The notes beneath the pieces were generated by a model. That model did not search any database, was not told the origin of the DNA, and worked only from the letters and a program-made list of their open reading frames with translations. Shown here piece after piece: positions 1 to 9,279 of a stretch of 64,000 nt of DNA. The stretch covers positions 95,225,492-95,289,491 of the forward strand of contig CM042138.1 in the NCBI GenBank assembly GCA_023376005.1. The letters run 5' to 3'. A program made the translations under genes and the position numbers. Each line of letters begins with the position of its first letter. Within the stretch, counting starts at the first letter, position 1. Source of the DNA: Doryteuthis pealeii. Lineage: Eukaryota > Mollusca > Cephalopoda > Myopsida > Loliginidae.

Positions 1-640
1 ATAGGCCACTTCACCTATTTTAGTACTAATTCAGTGTCTGCACATTGTTTTGTAAAAAATTAATCAGTGCAGTGAGGGTTAAATTCAAAGGAATAGGCAA
101 TGATAATGATATTGGGTTTTGTGGTCACAAATATTCTCTTGTGTGAACGAAACCTCACTTAAATCAGATTTAGTATGGAAAAACAGTAATTTTATATCTA
201 TCAATTGCATGTTGTTTCTTATTTTTCATCTGGTAACACTTGGAAAACACATGTTGCCAAATCTGCACAAATAATTTTTGAAATATACAAACTTCAACTC
301 AAGAGGTTATATTCTTCATTTATTTTCATGTAATTTGAATTTATAGGAATGTTAAATCCATGATACACACACACACACACACACACAAACTGATGGTAAC
401 AAGCAAGTAGATCAGTTTTATAGATAATCCATGTTTCTTTGTCATTCATTATAATAAATACCAGTGTCAGTGTTGTTTTTTCAACTTTACTTCTATAGGC
501 TGTAGCCCTACATATCATACCATTTTGGAATCGGACCGACTCCGTGAGTAAATTCTGTGCTAAATCCGAACCTGTAAACCATATATTTTTTGATTTCCAA
601 GTTATTATTACTGTGATTATTTTTGGCGATTTTACTTTGG
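1..640. other. non-coding AT-rich sequence
   Basis: No convincing exon, RNA gene or transposon is visible. A short (CA)n microsatellite lies at 365-387. The two overlapping open frames here run in opposite directions and look like chance: one translates the CA repeat, and neither has recognisable domains. Confidence 0.6.
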
Positions 641-800
641 CTAGATTGGCGGTCAAGAGGCCCCATCAAATCAATTGGCAGGAGATGTCAAGCCCTTGCA
701 ACTATATGATTGTCCCAGCCATATTCTTCAAATTGCTCTTATGGCAAGCACTCAACCGTTTTTATCATATAGGTGCTAGAAGCCACCAGTATTTAACTCC
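641..800 (+). repeat. family A repeat, 5' module fragment
   Basis: This stretch contains GAGGCCCC, then a segment reading ACTATATGATTGTCCCAGCC and ATGGCAAGCACTCAACC, then TATCATATAGGTGCTAGAAGCC. The same modules recur in order near 10,630-10,730, 21,620-21,740, 30,930-31,070 (reverse) and 35,110-35,240. They act as the 5' part of the longest family A copies. It is an interspersed repeat fragment of unknown class. Confidence 0.55.
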
Positions 801-1029
801 TAATGTCCCATACCGCCTCATTCCACCCGATCGGAAGTCTCATTCTTTTTCCTAATCCACCCCAAATGATAGCCTTTGTTTAAATGTAATATTAAACATA
901 TATTTAGAAGTCTTTGATTTAAGGGAAATAACAGGTAACTTTAGATGCAAAGGTCATTTTTAGCCATTTTTTTTAATATATCCTTATAGGAATGCTCTGG
1001 AGTTAGAAAATTCTGAACAGGATGTTAAG

Positions 1030-1155
1030 AGTTAATAATACACATGAAGTTAAGGAAAATTATTTCTACCAATCTATTGATACACATGAAGTTAAACAAA
1101 TCATATATAAAAAAAACCCACAAGGGTTGATATGCCATTAAGCACCAACCAACCC
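1030..1155 (+). repeat. family A repeat, 3' tail variant
   Basis: It has two copies of ACACATGAAGTTAA followed by AAATCATATATAAA, GGTTGATATGCCATTAAGC and ACCAACCAACC. The same tail ends the long copy at 21,830-22,065. The tail resembles the ends of other family A copies, where GGTTGAYATGCCRTTAAA is followed by CAAT or CAAC repeats. Confidence 0.55.
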
Positions 1156-1315
1156 TCAAACATTGAATGCAAGGAATAATAACCATGTTGACCATTTCTA
1201 CAAGAACTGAATCAATTTTTTGAAGCAGATTGTTTTTTCTATGCAAAGTAATTTAAAAGGAAATGGCTGTTTATTGGGACCAAAATTCCTGGTCTTCATG
1301 TGTGGAATTCACACA

Positions 1316-1545
1316 CCCTGTCAGCAGGGTTTAGAATATGCTGACTGTATCTCCTGCAAAAAAAAAAAAAAAAAAAAGTGTCCTGAGATTGACACTAAAC
1401 TGCATTTGATGGTGAGGCTCCAGTTCTGGAGATCTGGAGAGCATGGATTAAGCCTTCATTGCCATTTCTCCCAGGTCCACTCTGTTCCAGAGTGGTAGTT
1501 AGTCTCATGAGTCAAATATATCTGTTTGAAAATTATTAGTATTTG
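1316..1545 (+). repeat. family A interspersed repeat
   Basis: Diagnostic modules in order are CCCTGTCAGCAGGGTTTAGA, ATGCTGACTGTATCTCCTGC, an A-run, GACACTAAACTGCATTTGATGGTGAGGC (split here by its motif parts), CATTTCTCCCAGGTCCACTC, GAGTGGTAGT and ATCTGTTTGAAAATTATTAG. The same order recurs at least ten times in the first 33 kb on both strands. I see no tRNA-like promoter and cannot name the class; a LINE 3' fragment or a SINE lacking its head are both possible. Confidence 0.65.
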
Positions 1546-1782
1546 ATAGGACTGTGTAATCCACTATAATGTTATCAGTATAGAATTGGCAGATGAATAG
1601 AATTCATAAAATTGAGTTTTCAAATTCATTTTCTATTTATTATTTATTTTTTCCTCTTGCGTATCCATTATCAAAGATCTTTAAGTGCGAACTATTTAAG
1701 GAGAAAAATCTCTTAAAATTGTTTAGCTTGCTAAAACTATCTTCTGTGATTTGGAGTGGGATAGGAACTTTTTCTTCTAGGT

Positions 1783-2023
1783 CATTTTCTCTTTCTTTCT
1801 CTTTCTCATATTGCTTTCTTTTTGTTTCTCTTTCTCTCTCTCCTTTTCTTTTATCTCTTTCTCTTTCTTTCTTTTTTCTTTCTATCTCTTTTCCTTTTTC
1901 TTTCTATCTCTTTTTTTCCCTTTTCTCCACCCTCTCTTTTTCTTTTCCTCTCTCTTTTCTCCCATTTCTTTTCTTAATCTTTTTCTCTTTCTTTTTCTTT
2001 CTCTCTCTTTCTCTTCTCTCTTT
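1783..2023. repeat. polypyrimidine (TTTC/TCTC)n tract
   Basis: About 240 bases are almost pure C and T on this strand. Serine/phenylalanine/leucine-rich translations of this tract are low-complexity artefacts, not proteins. Confidence 0.9.
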
Positions 2024-2039
2024 ATGATAATGATAATAT

Positions 2040-2300
2040 TTATAATCTTCCATTTTGTTGGTGTGGCTTCTGAACACTGCCATTACCAAGAAGAAAAGAT
2101 TGAAGTGTTTTTGGTCATGTGGTACCTAAAGACAATACAAACTATGTCAACCATTCACACAAGAACAATTTTACCAACAGAAGACCCAGAGGATGCCCAC
2201 CAAAGCATTGGAGTGACTTAATAAGAGAGGACACAAAACTGTCTGTCAAAAGCAGAAAGACTGGCAAAAGACATGATGAAATAGACAATTATGTGTGTGA
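2040..2300 (+). mobile_element. LINE reverse-transcriptase C-terminal relic
   Basis: Conceptual translation gives KKRLKCF, then after a one-base shift GHVVPKDN, then RRPRGCPPKHWSDLIREDTK. This matches the usual layout at the C-terminal end of non-LTR retrotransposon ORF2 proteins, where a WxGHVxR segment is followed by a GRRxRGRPxxRWxDxIxxD segment. The frame shift, the missing arginine in the RGRP motif and the absence of the catalytic FADD region show a dead 5'-truncated or fragmented copy. Downstream are AAT-type simple repeats and an A-run, a common LINE 3' context. Confidence 0.65.
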
Positions 2301-2321
2301 AAAACACTTGGGGGTTTATGT

Positions 2322-2358
2322 TAATAATGATAATAATAATAATAATAGCAGCAGCAGC
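2322..2358. repeat. (AAT)n/(AGC)n microsatellite
   Basis: AATAATGATAATAATAATAA followed by AGCAGCAGC. Confidence 0.85.
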
Positions 2359-2451
2359 TTATAATCAAATATTTCTTTCCTAAAGAGAATGAAAAAAAAA
2401 AAAAAAATTCACATGGTTTGGTTATAGAACTACTATAAAAGTAGTCATTGT

Positions 2452-2690
2452 TGTCGGGGTGGCCTAAAATCGGTATCAGCCTGAGAGTAAGGGAGTCTAT
2501 CCCCCTTTTCGCTAGCGCTAGACCAAGGAGATTGTTTTTGCATCAGAGGTTGAGTGCCACACCAACCATCAGCTCCTTTATCGCACAGATTCCTATGCTA
2601 CTCATATGCTGAGTTGGTGAGGGCCAGTCTCGAACCAGGAACCTTGTGGTTTCTAGGCGAATTCTCTACCAACTGAGCTAAACCGGCCAT
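2452..2690 (-). mobile_element. family C tRNA-derived SINE
   Basis: Read on the minus strand, the element begins GGCCGGTTTAGCTCAGTTGG with an A-box-like TAGCTCAGTTGG, then a B-box-like GGTTCGAGACT about 40 bases later. The first seven bases GGCCGGT can pair with ACTGGCC after the B box, as a tRNA acceptor stem would, but a normal anticodon arm does not form. A roughly 160-base non-tRNA body follows. The same body occurs at 23,368-23,591. It is therefore a tRNA-derived SINE and not a tRNA gene. Confidence 0.75.
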
Positions 2691-2713
2691 ACGTGCTGCA
2701 AACTGGCATGTAT

Positions 2714-2751
2714 GTTTCAAAATATTGCAAAACTTTTGACTCACCCTAGCA
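2714..2751. mobile_element. single mariner-type terminal repeat
   Basis: The sequence CAAAATATTGCAAAACTTTT followed by GACTCACCCTAG matches one terminus of the deleted mariner-like element at 20,183-20,422. The partner terminus is not visible upstream, where a family C SINE abuts it, so this is a one-ended relic. Confidence 0.5.
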
Positions 2752-2766
2752 GCTTATTAACAAATT

Positions 2767-2814
2767 CCCCCCCCCCCCCCGAAGAGAATTGAAAAAAAAA
2801 AAAAAAAAAAAAAA
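2767..2814. repeat. C14 and A23 homopolymers
   Basis: A run of 14 C at 2767-2780 and a run of 23 A at 2792-2814 are separated by about 11 bases. Homopolymer lengths in a noisy assembly are uncertain. Confidence 0.85.
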
Positions 2815-3759
2815 GCACATTGTTTGACTAAAAAAGTGCTATTGAACTTAAATCTTAGGGGGTTGGGGAGCAACAAAAAAAAAAGCCAAAAAACAACCAA
2901 AAATCTCTTATCGCCTGTAAATAATCTTGTGTAAATAAATTTGTGTAACCCGATGCAGTAAAGAAGGAGAGAGTATTTTGTATCATGGAGACCATAGACA
3001 GCCAAGCAGATTGCCAACCCAATTAATAATTTTATCTTGGCTGGTATTTTAACTTTGGCAAAATAAATGCCTATTTTGTAAAATTATATATCATGTAGAT
3101 ATAATCTGAATAGTTGTAAAAAAGAAATCTTTCTTTCTTCCTGTAATGTTTTCACATTTTACTATGTAAATTGATCTAATCTGTTCATCACCAATCAATG
3201 ATAGATATAGATAGATCATTACAATGTTCCATGCCAAAATTCTTTCAATATTTGATCTATTCTAGTAAATGGTTGAATTAGTAACAAAAATAAAATTGGG
3301 TAGTGACCACTGCCCACTTTCTCTAATTTTAATAAATGGTTTTAAGCTTCCTATATTCTACTATCAAGTGCCTTTACAATAAACACCTTTGATCAATTAG
3401 TCAATTTGGCTTGTCTTATTGGCTAAGATAGTAATCTTTTTGCTTTTGCATATCAGATATTTTCATTTATGTGTGTAAAAGAAAGATTCTGTATGCCTGT
3501 TTGTACATCAACCGAGGACACATCCTTTTATAAAAGAAAATCCACACTCTATTTTTGTCCAAGAGGGGCTAAAATAACTTTTTACTCTTCATTTTCCATA
3601 AAAAAGTGTGTGTATGTGTATATATGTGTCTGTGTTTGTGAATGGTATCAAGTGTTTCCATGATAGGATCCAACCAAAACTGAGAACTCAAACATACATA
3701 TAAATATTATGTGTATATACATTTTTGAACATATATGGAGTATTTTATAAATAAATGAA
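2815..3759. other. non-coding, nothing recognised
   Basis: AT-rich sequence with short GATA-type repeats near 3200-3220 and a degenerate TG/TA stretch at 3605-3640. No splice-bounded open frame with protein-like content was seen on either strand. Confidence 0.5.
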
Positions 3760-3908
3760 TATATGAAAACATTAATATATAAGAAATAAGTTTATTTCAG
3801 CTACTTTGCCTTTTCAAATCTGATTTTATGAAAATCAGTCTTAAAAAGGTAAAAGTAGCTAAAATAAATTTATTTCTGACATGTTAAGGTTTTCATATAT
3901 ATATATTA
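3760..3908. repeat. foldback hairpin element
   Basis: An arm starting AGAAATAAGTTTATTTCAGC at 3782 is mirrored by an arm ending AAATAAATTTATTTCT at 3877. The flanks extend the symmetry (ATATGAAAAC on the left, GTTTTCATAT on the right). The loop includes GATTTTATGAAAATC, a smaller hairpin. It is a foldback or MITE-like element with imperfect arms of about 35 bases plus outer extensions. Confidence 0.6.
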
Positions 3909-3924
3909 TCTCTCTATATATAAA

Positions 3925-3965
3925 GCAATCTACAGACGCGTGTTTTGGGTTTACCCCTCATCAGT
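3925..3965 (-). other. hammerhead-ribozyme-like core (degenerate)
   Basis: On the minus strand the order is CTGATGA, then GGGGTAAACCC (a short stem-loop with GGG and CCC), then AAAAC, then ACGCGTCTGTAG. Canonical hammerheads read CUGANGA - stem II - GAAA. Here the first core strand and stem II are intact, but the G of GAAA reads A. It is flanked by (TA)n on one side and TATATA on the other. Penelope-like elements are known to carry hammerhead motifs in their terminal repeats, which is one possible origin. Activity is doubtful. Confidence 0.35.
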
Positions 3966-3985
3966 ATATATATATATATATATAT

Positions 3986-4343
3986 CCCATAGATGTTGAC
4001 ATGTGAGAACCCAACAGTTTGGTTAAAGATGTGAACTGTTGGCCTACCTACATGGATGATTCTTTTATAATGGTGAATACTTCTGTAGCACCAGCCACAG
4101 TTTTTTTTTTGATAAGCTGATAACAGAAGAATAGTTCACCAATACCACAGATTATGAGTTGATACTGAAAGTTTTTAGGATTGACCAAGAAGTGAATGAT
4201 CTGAAGATATGAAACTTACTTGCACATATTTACTGGCCCATCATTTCTCATGTTTCTTTCACACTGAAAAAAAAACAAAAAAAAAAACTGTTCATTCTCC
4301 ACCTCATTCCCGCTCACTCTCCCTTACATGTATACATACATAC

Positions 4344-4345
<2 letters not shown>
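3986..4345. other. non-coding, nothing recognised
   Basis: Includes a T10 run near 4101 and A-runs near 4270-4290. No exon or repeat family identified. Confidence 0.5.
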
Positions 4346-4392
<47 letters not shown>

Positions 4393-4537
4393 TGTGTGTG
4401 AGTGTGTATGATAGGAAGATTCATGGTTTGATTCCAAATATAGATGTTTTTACACTTTGTATATTCAAGTTGATCACATGCATACATTTGTGTGTGTGTG
4501 TGTGTGACGTATGTATGTGTGTGTGTGTATGTATGTA

Positions 4538-4575
<38 letters not shown>

Positions 4576-4652
4576 ACCTACACCTAGTTAAGTCTTTTAG
4601 TGTATAATTAGGTTATGTATATTTTGATTAACAATACACAAAGAGTTGAATG

Positions 4653-4730
<78 letters not shown>
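4346..4730. repeat. (TA)n and (TG)n microsatellite cluster
   Basis: (TA)n at about 4347-4391, (TG)n passing into (TA)n at about 4488-4575, and a long (TA)n at about 4655-4730. The cluster ends about 145 bases before the LIM exon. Tyr/Ile-rich open frames here are repeat translations. Confidence 0.9.
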
Positions 4731-4732
<2 letters not shown>

Positions 4733-4876
4733 GTTCCCACATACACATTACATGCTCATATTTATTTTCACTGTCTCTTCATTATGAGAAAGTTTTTTGT
4801 CTTGAAACTTTTTGTTATTGAAAAAAGACAATTGTGTATAATTAATAATTGCTTCTTTCTTCTTCTCTCTTTGCAG

Positions 4877-4978
4877 GTCAATGTTTTACATGTAGTGAGA
4901 AAGTAACTGGAAGTAATGAAGCTTGTCAAGCTATGGGGAATTTATACCATACCAAATGCTTTGTCTGTTGTTCCTGTG
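4877..4978 (+). CDS. LIM-domain exon (Ajuba/LIMD1/WTIP family), partial gene
   Basis: The 102-base exon is preceded by a polypyrimidine tract ending TTTGCAG and followed by GTAAGT. It starts and ends within codons after the first base, so it is symmetric. Its translation is QCFTCSEKVTGSNEACQAMG followed by NLYHTKCFVCCSCG. This gives LIM zinc ligands one to six: C-x2-C, then H-x2-C after 18 residues, then C-x2-C-x2-C spacing. Ligands seven and eight must lie in the next exon. The ACQAMGxLYHTxCFxCxSCG segment is typical of LIM1 in Ajuba, LIMD1 and WTIP, scaffold proteins at cell junctions that act in Hippo signalling; that role is family knowledge. No other exon of the gene was found in the window, implying an intron of at least 28 kb or an interrupted assembly. 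Confidence 0.88.
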
Positions 4979-5187
4979 GTAAGTTTATTAGTCTTTTTGT
5001 TTCTTTTTTTTAACACAATTTCCTGTAAATGACCATTTTATATTTTAATGAACTAAATTATCATGGGTTATTGTGAGCATGCCCTCAAGCTTAACATCCA
5101 AAATTCCCCCCGAAAAAAAGAAAAAAAAAGAAATGGTTTTTAATCTTAAATTATATTTCACCATGAAATATATTGTTCATTTAAAAG
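4979..5187. other. start of LIM-gene intron
   Basis: Begins with the GTAAGT donor. The rest is AT-rich with A-runs at 5114-5130 and no second exon. Confidence 0.6.
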
Positions 5188-5189
5188 TA

Positions 5190-5253
5190 CAGTGGTACCT
5201 TGACTTACGAGTCCCCTCTTACAAGTTTTCCGTGTTACGAGCTGTCACTAGGT

Positions 5254-5284
<31 letters not shown>

Positions 5285-5671
5285 GATTTTGTTTTTTATT
5301 TGTGTTGTGAGCTGAAATTTTAGGTAGGAGCAAGCTTTTAGGTAGGAGATACGCTTATGTTAATAAGTTCACTAAAAAAAAAAAGTTTCCAAATTTATCA
5401 TGCCAATGAAAAATATAATTTATAAAAAAATAAACATTAAAACATATTGTAGCACATAATTAATTACATTCTATTTTATCATGTTTTTATACAATATTGT
5501 GCTATTTTTCTTATTTAAAAAAATTTAAAACTAGAAATTAGGGTGTTTGGGTGGGGTGGGGATTAATGGAACGGATTAATGGCATTTCAGTTTATTTCAA
5601 TGGGGAAAATTGTAAAGTTACGAGTTAATTAAAAGCAGAATGAATTAAACTTGTAATTCAAGGTACTATTG
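5190..5671. mobile_element. pogo/Tigger-like MITE with TA duplication
   Basis: The 5' end reads CAGTGGTACCTTGACTTACG and the 3' end, reverse-complemented, CAATAGTACCTTGAATTACA. Both are flanked by TA (5188-5189 and 5672-5673), the usual target of the Tc1/mariner/pogo superfamily. The interior has GTTACGAG and ATTTCAATGGGGAAAATT, often seen in such MITEs, but no transposase. A T-run of over 20 sits at about 5258-5284. Confidence 0.7.
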
Positions 5672-5794
5672 TATATTTTTCTAATGCTTTTCCATCACCC
5701 TAGAAATATTTCATCACTTCACCATCGTCAGTTTCTCTCAAGTAGGAATCAAACAAAATCTCTGCTGCTTCCATTCATATAATTTTCTTTATCC

Positions 5795-6060
5795 CTTTCA
5801 GAGGGGTAAGACACTAATGCTAAACAAAACAAAAAAAAGGTGGGGTGTCCTGGGTATGACACTAAACTGCATCTGATGGTGAGACTCCAGAGATCCTGGG
5901 TGTATGGAGTTATCTTCATAGCTATTTCTCCCAGGTCCACTGACTTTGAGTGGTACTTCCTGTTAAGGTCCTATCTATAGGTGAAATAGATCTGTTTAGA
6001 AATTAGTAGTATTGGAATACTTGATACCATATAACTGAATTATTTGTATTAATTTGTATA
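5795..6060 (+). repeat. family A interspersed repeat
   Basis: Modules include TTTCAGAGGGGTAAGACACT, TCCTGGGTATGACACTAAAC, GCATCTGATGGTGAGACTCC, TCTCCCAGGTCCACTGAC, ATAGATCTGTTTAGAAATTA and ACTTGATACCATATAACTG. Continues less clearly to about 6130. Confidence 0.6.
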
Positions 6061-6920
6061 TAATAGTTACTTGAAGCTATAATTGTTTACTAAGGATTAT
6101 TAGTTGCTTGAAACAATATAACTGTGTGAAAAAAATGGTAAACTCCAATGGAGCAAATGAAATGATAATGAAATTGAATGTCTGAATTTATAAGGGAACT
6201 CTTCTCTCTCTTTCTCTCCCTCCCTCTCTCTCTCTCCTTTTTTTTCTTTTTTCTTTAAACCATTATCAGAATACATATATCCAAGATTTTAGTAGTAATT
6301 TGCTTTGCTTACTACTTTGGTCTTTTTCTTTGTTTATTTTGTTCTTCTGCTGCTTTGATCTATGTGGCATTACTTATTTTTTGCCAACAGATATATATAT
6401 ATATATATATATATAATTTTTTTTCTTATAATGATTTAATACAGAAACAAAGGAAAATGTAAGATTTAATGTGATTTTCCTCTTTTATTGAAATAATGAA
6501 AAATGTACATTTTTCACTAATGTACTTACATTTAGATGCCTAAAAGAAAAATGGATCCCCCACCCACGCTTATATTTTTTTAAGTGGAGAAGCATGTTTA
6601 AAAAATATTAAATCAAGTGCTTAGTTCAAAATGTATTTATTTTAGTTATTTACTAAGAATAGTTTAGATTTGGCACAAGGGCATAAGTAGTAGGCCATTC
6701 AATAAGATAAATTTGTTAACCATTACATCATGATGAGAGGCACAACATACTTAATCCATATGATAATAAATTGATGAATATGAATAATAGATTAATTACT
6801 GATTTGTCTTATATAAGTTATGTAGTATACCATGTGAAGAAAGGTAGACAAACACAGGATGTTGTACAAGATGGATGTTTATTGTAGGTAGTGATTGTTA
6901 AGTATCTGGCCGCCATCCTT
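6061..6920. other. non-coding with pyrimidine tract and (TA)n
   Basis: A CT-rich tract at about 6198-6258 and (TA)n at about 6390-6414 are the only obvious features. No exon recognised. Confidence 0.5.
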
Positions 6921-7782
6921 GGCCAGTTGTAAAGAACTTAAAGTAAATAAGTAAGTCCCGAGTTATAGAATCTTTTGGTAAGTGAATAAGTCCTGTGATA
7001 TAGAATCCTTCGGTAAGTGAATAAGTCCCGTGATATGATCCGTGGTCCGTCGTCCAAGAAGATCCAAGTAGTAATGCTCAGGTATGACCAGAAAAGGCCA
7101 GTATAAATAATAATAGCAGCAGCAGAATACTGCCAGTGGTTGGTCAATTGGTTGGTCACATGTTTATCGGCGAGTAGAAGTGGTCATTCACCACATGCCT
7201 TATATATCCAAAAACTCCAACAGTGATGTTGACATTATAACGTTTCGGTCTGTTAGACCTTCTTCAGGATGTTGGATTGAGTTCTTGCTTCAACGGTGGA
7301 TATTTTCAAACTGGTGAGTTAGGAGGTAATGAATAAGGGAGGGGTGGTCAATTTCTGGTGCTAGTAGGAATGTTTAAGTTGATAGTTTTTTTTTTCTTTT
7401 TCTGATGGGGGTGTGTAGCTAGTAATGTTCTGTTAATGGTGCCAAAAGTGTTAGGTGTTGAAAGAGGTCATCAGTGGGTCATATGCGCTGGGTTTGGTAG
7501 TGTTGAAATTTTTTTAATATAAGGTGTGTGTTAAAAGCCCACTCCTATTTATAGACTCGGAGAACAATGTGATCAAACTCTTGGCCATTCACTGGCAGTA
7601 CTCTGCTGCTGATACAATACTTAAACCGACAGTACTGGCCATAACTACCTTGACTTTCGTGGACGACGGACATAGGATTAAATCACTGGACCTTTAACAA
7701 TACGCAGGATAGGACTTATTCGCTTACCAAAGGATTCCATAATTCAGGACTTACTTTACTTTAAGCCCTTTTGAACTGGCCA
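6921..7782. mobile_element. composite element with about 220-base inverted arms
   Basis: The arm at 6921-7162 (GGCCAGTTG..., AAGTAAGTCC, TTTTGGTAAGTGAATAAGTC, GTCCGTCGTCCAAG, AGCAGCAGAATACTGCCAGTG) is mirrored by 7566-7782 in reverse (GGCCAGTT, AAGTAAGTCC, TTTGGTAAGCGAATAAGTCC, GTCCGTCGTCCACG, AGCAGCAGAGTACTGCCAGTG). The arms are diverged and the loop at 7163-7565 contains a hammerhead-like motif. Short direct repeats (GTAAGTGAATAAGTCC, three variants) sit inside the left arm. No coding capacity. It may be a decayed foldback transposon or two LTR-like ends in inverted order. Confidence 0.6.
7236..7275 (-). other. hammerhead-like motif CTGAAGA...CGAAACG
   Basis: Minus strand: ATCCTGAAGAAGGTCTAACA followed by GACCGAAACGTTATAATG. 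CUGAAGA fits the CUGANGA core, GGUC and GACC form a perfect four-pair stem II, and GAAAC follows. One extra A lies between the first core strand and the stem, which is not canonical and would probably weaken or abolish cleavage. The same arrangement recurs in family D SINEs. Confidence 0.35.
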
Positions 7783-7852
7783 AAAAACTTAACAGGTAGA
7801 AATATAGTAAGTCATGTAAAAATGGTAAATGGTAGTAGGATTTGTTATAAGT

Positions 7853-7869
7853 GTGTGTTTGTGTGTGTG

Positions 7870-7900
<31 letters not shown>
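7853..7900. repeat. (TG)n(TA)n(CA)n microsatellite
   Basis: A self-complementary compound microsatellite: GT repeats, then AT repeats, then AC repeats. It abuts the 3' end of a family B SINE, which ends in (TA)n elsewhere. Confidence 0.85.
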
Positions 7901-8173
7901 CAACCCCTCCGCACAAGTTGGATATGACACAAGGTCAATTTCTTAAGTGGAGTTCAACAGGTTTGAATTCAGAGTTTTCCTTCTCCTAGACCGGTTGCCT
8001 AACCAAGGTTAAAGAGCCCAGTTTGCCCTACTATTTACCCATAGATGGAGGGAGAGTAGGATTCATACCTTTCTCAAGGGTATTAGCGTTAAGTGAAATG
8101 CAACGTCCAGGATTTGAACTCGTGCCGACGAGTCCATTTCCTATGACTTTAACCATTACACCACGCGCTTCCG
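7901..8173 (-). mobile_element. family B tRNA-derived SINE
   Basis: Read on the minus strand, the head contains GCGCGTGGTGTAATGGTTAA (A-box-like) and GAGTTCAAATCCTGG (B-box-like) about 40 bases apart. A body follows with GGGTAAATAG, CCTTGGTTAGGCAACC, GGAGAAGGAAAACTC and TTGTGTCATATCC, ending at a microsatellite. It is one of at least seven copies in the first 33 kb. Confidence 0.78.
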
Positions 8174-8199
8174 TGTGTGTGTGTATATATATATGTTTA

Positions 8200-8470
8200 T
8201 ATGTCCTGGGAATGACGTTAAACTCTCTGATGGTGAGGTTCCAGTTTTGGAAGTTTGGGGAATGTGGAGCACCCCTTCATCACCATTGCTCCCTGGTCCA
8301 CTCTGACCCGGAGTGGTAGTACCTGTTAGGGTCCCATCTATGGGTTACATAGAAAAATGTATTCATAAAAAAATTGTATTATCCATTAAGAATTAATTTA
8401 TGTCAAAACTTTGTCAGCATTAAATGACCCACTGAGGTTGATATGCCGTAAAACAAAACAAACCAAACCT
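8200..8470 (+). repeat. family A repeat, TATGCCGTAAAAC-tailed subtype
   Basis: Modules are TGTCCTGGGAATGACGTTAA, TCTGATGGTGAGGTTCCAGT, CACCATTGCTCCCTGGTCCA, CCCATCTATGGGTTACATAG, TATCCATTAAGAATTAATTT, AAATGACCCACTGAGGTTGA and TATGCCGTAAAAC. This subtype differs from the CAATCAAT-tailed one, and recurs at 10,740-10,936, 30,655-30,915 (reverse) and 35,265-35,530. Confidence 0.65.
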
Positions 8471-8549
8471 TCATAAAATATATGTTGATTATTATTGTTG
8501 TTATTATTATTTTTTTAATGCTAAGTATCGTAGTATACCATGTATATAT

Positions 8550-8828
8550 TTACTCAACTCTTCCACCATGGGCAGGATGTGACACAAGGTCAGTTTTTAA
8601 GTAGAGTAAAGTTGGTTTGAATTCAGAGTTTTCCTCCTCCTAAGCTAGTTTACCTAACCAAGGCTAAAGGACCCAGTATGTCCTACTATTTGCCCATAGC
8701 TGGGAAAGAAGAAATTGATTCATGCTTTTCCCAAGGGCATTAGCAAGGAGTGAAATGCAAATAGCCTCATCCAGGATTTGAAGTCTGATTGCTGACTCCA
8801 TTTCCTATGATGATAACACACCTCCATA
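8550..8828 (-). mobile_element. family B tRNA-derived SINE
   Basis: Same order of body modules as the copy about 380 bases upstream (GGATGTGACACAAGGTCAGT, GAATTCAGAGTTTTCCTCC, AAGGCTAAAGGACCCAGT, CTTTTCCCAAGGGCATTAGC). The head is more decayed (CCAGGATTTGAAGTCTG on the + strand). Confidence 0.7.
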
Positions 8829-8944
8829 GTATACATATAGTATACATTGTCTATCAAACTCTCCAGCAATAACTGAGACAATTTTATTAATCATAACACT
8901 ATATGAAACACCTTTTGAATATGAATTGTAACACTATTAAAGTA

Positions 8945-9274
8945 CGAGGGTGAGTCAAAAAGTAATACCATTTTGTTTAGGTTCTGAAACCCTCTTTCAT
9001 GGGGCCAAAGAGAGGCAAACATTATTCCAGTGACTAGGAAGTGAAATCCGTAGTGAAAAAGGGGCTCAAAGAACAGTCAACAGAATTTTCACAGGGCAGG
9101 GATACATGCTCTCATTCGAAGGTGGAACATTGCTATTGAGAGAAACAGTGACTGTGGAGAAGTAGGGATGGGATCCACAGAGGACCAGCTTCATTTTGAT
9201 GTATGATACATGTTACTGTGTTGGTAATTATACCTGTCCTAAACAAACGGCATTATTTTTTTGACTCGCCCTCG
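8945..9274 (+). mobile_element. deleted mariner-like element with transposase C-terminus
   Basis: Termini CGAGGGTGAGTCAAAAAGTA and, reverse-complemented, CGAGGGCGAGTCAAAAAAAT are flanked by TA duplications. Inside, AATCCGTAGTGAAAAAGGGG to GAGAAACAGTGACTGTGGAG encodes a degraded form of the C-terminal end of a mariner transposase (GIHALIRRWNIAIERNSDCG type). The N-terminal HTH region and catalytic core are missing. It is non-autonomous and related to the copy at 15,866-16,160. Confidence 0.78.
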
Positions 9275-9279
9275 TATTT

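Noticed and set aside
1593..2221. Long Ser/Phe/Leu-rich open frames
   Set aside because: They translate a polypyrimidine tract; no start context, domains or splice structure.
2620..2690. tRNA gene on the minus strand
   Set aside because: Box-like promoter elements and an acceptor-like stem are present, but no anticodon arm forms and a SINE body follows; the second copy at 23.5 kb confirms a SINE.
4209..4906. Tyr/Ile-rich open frames upstream of the LIM exon
   Set aside because: They translate (TA)n and (TG)n microsatellites. The one overlapping the LIM exon is in the wrong frame for the domain.
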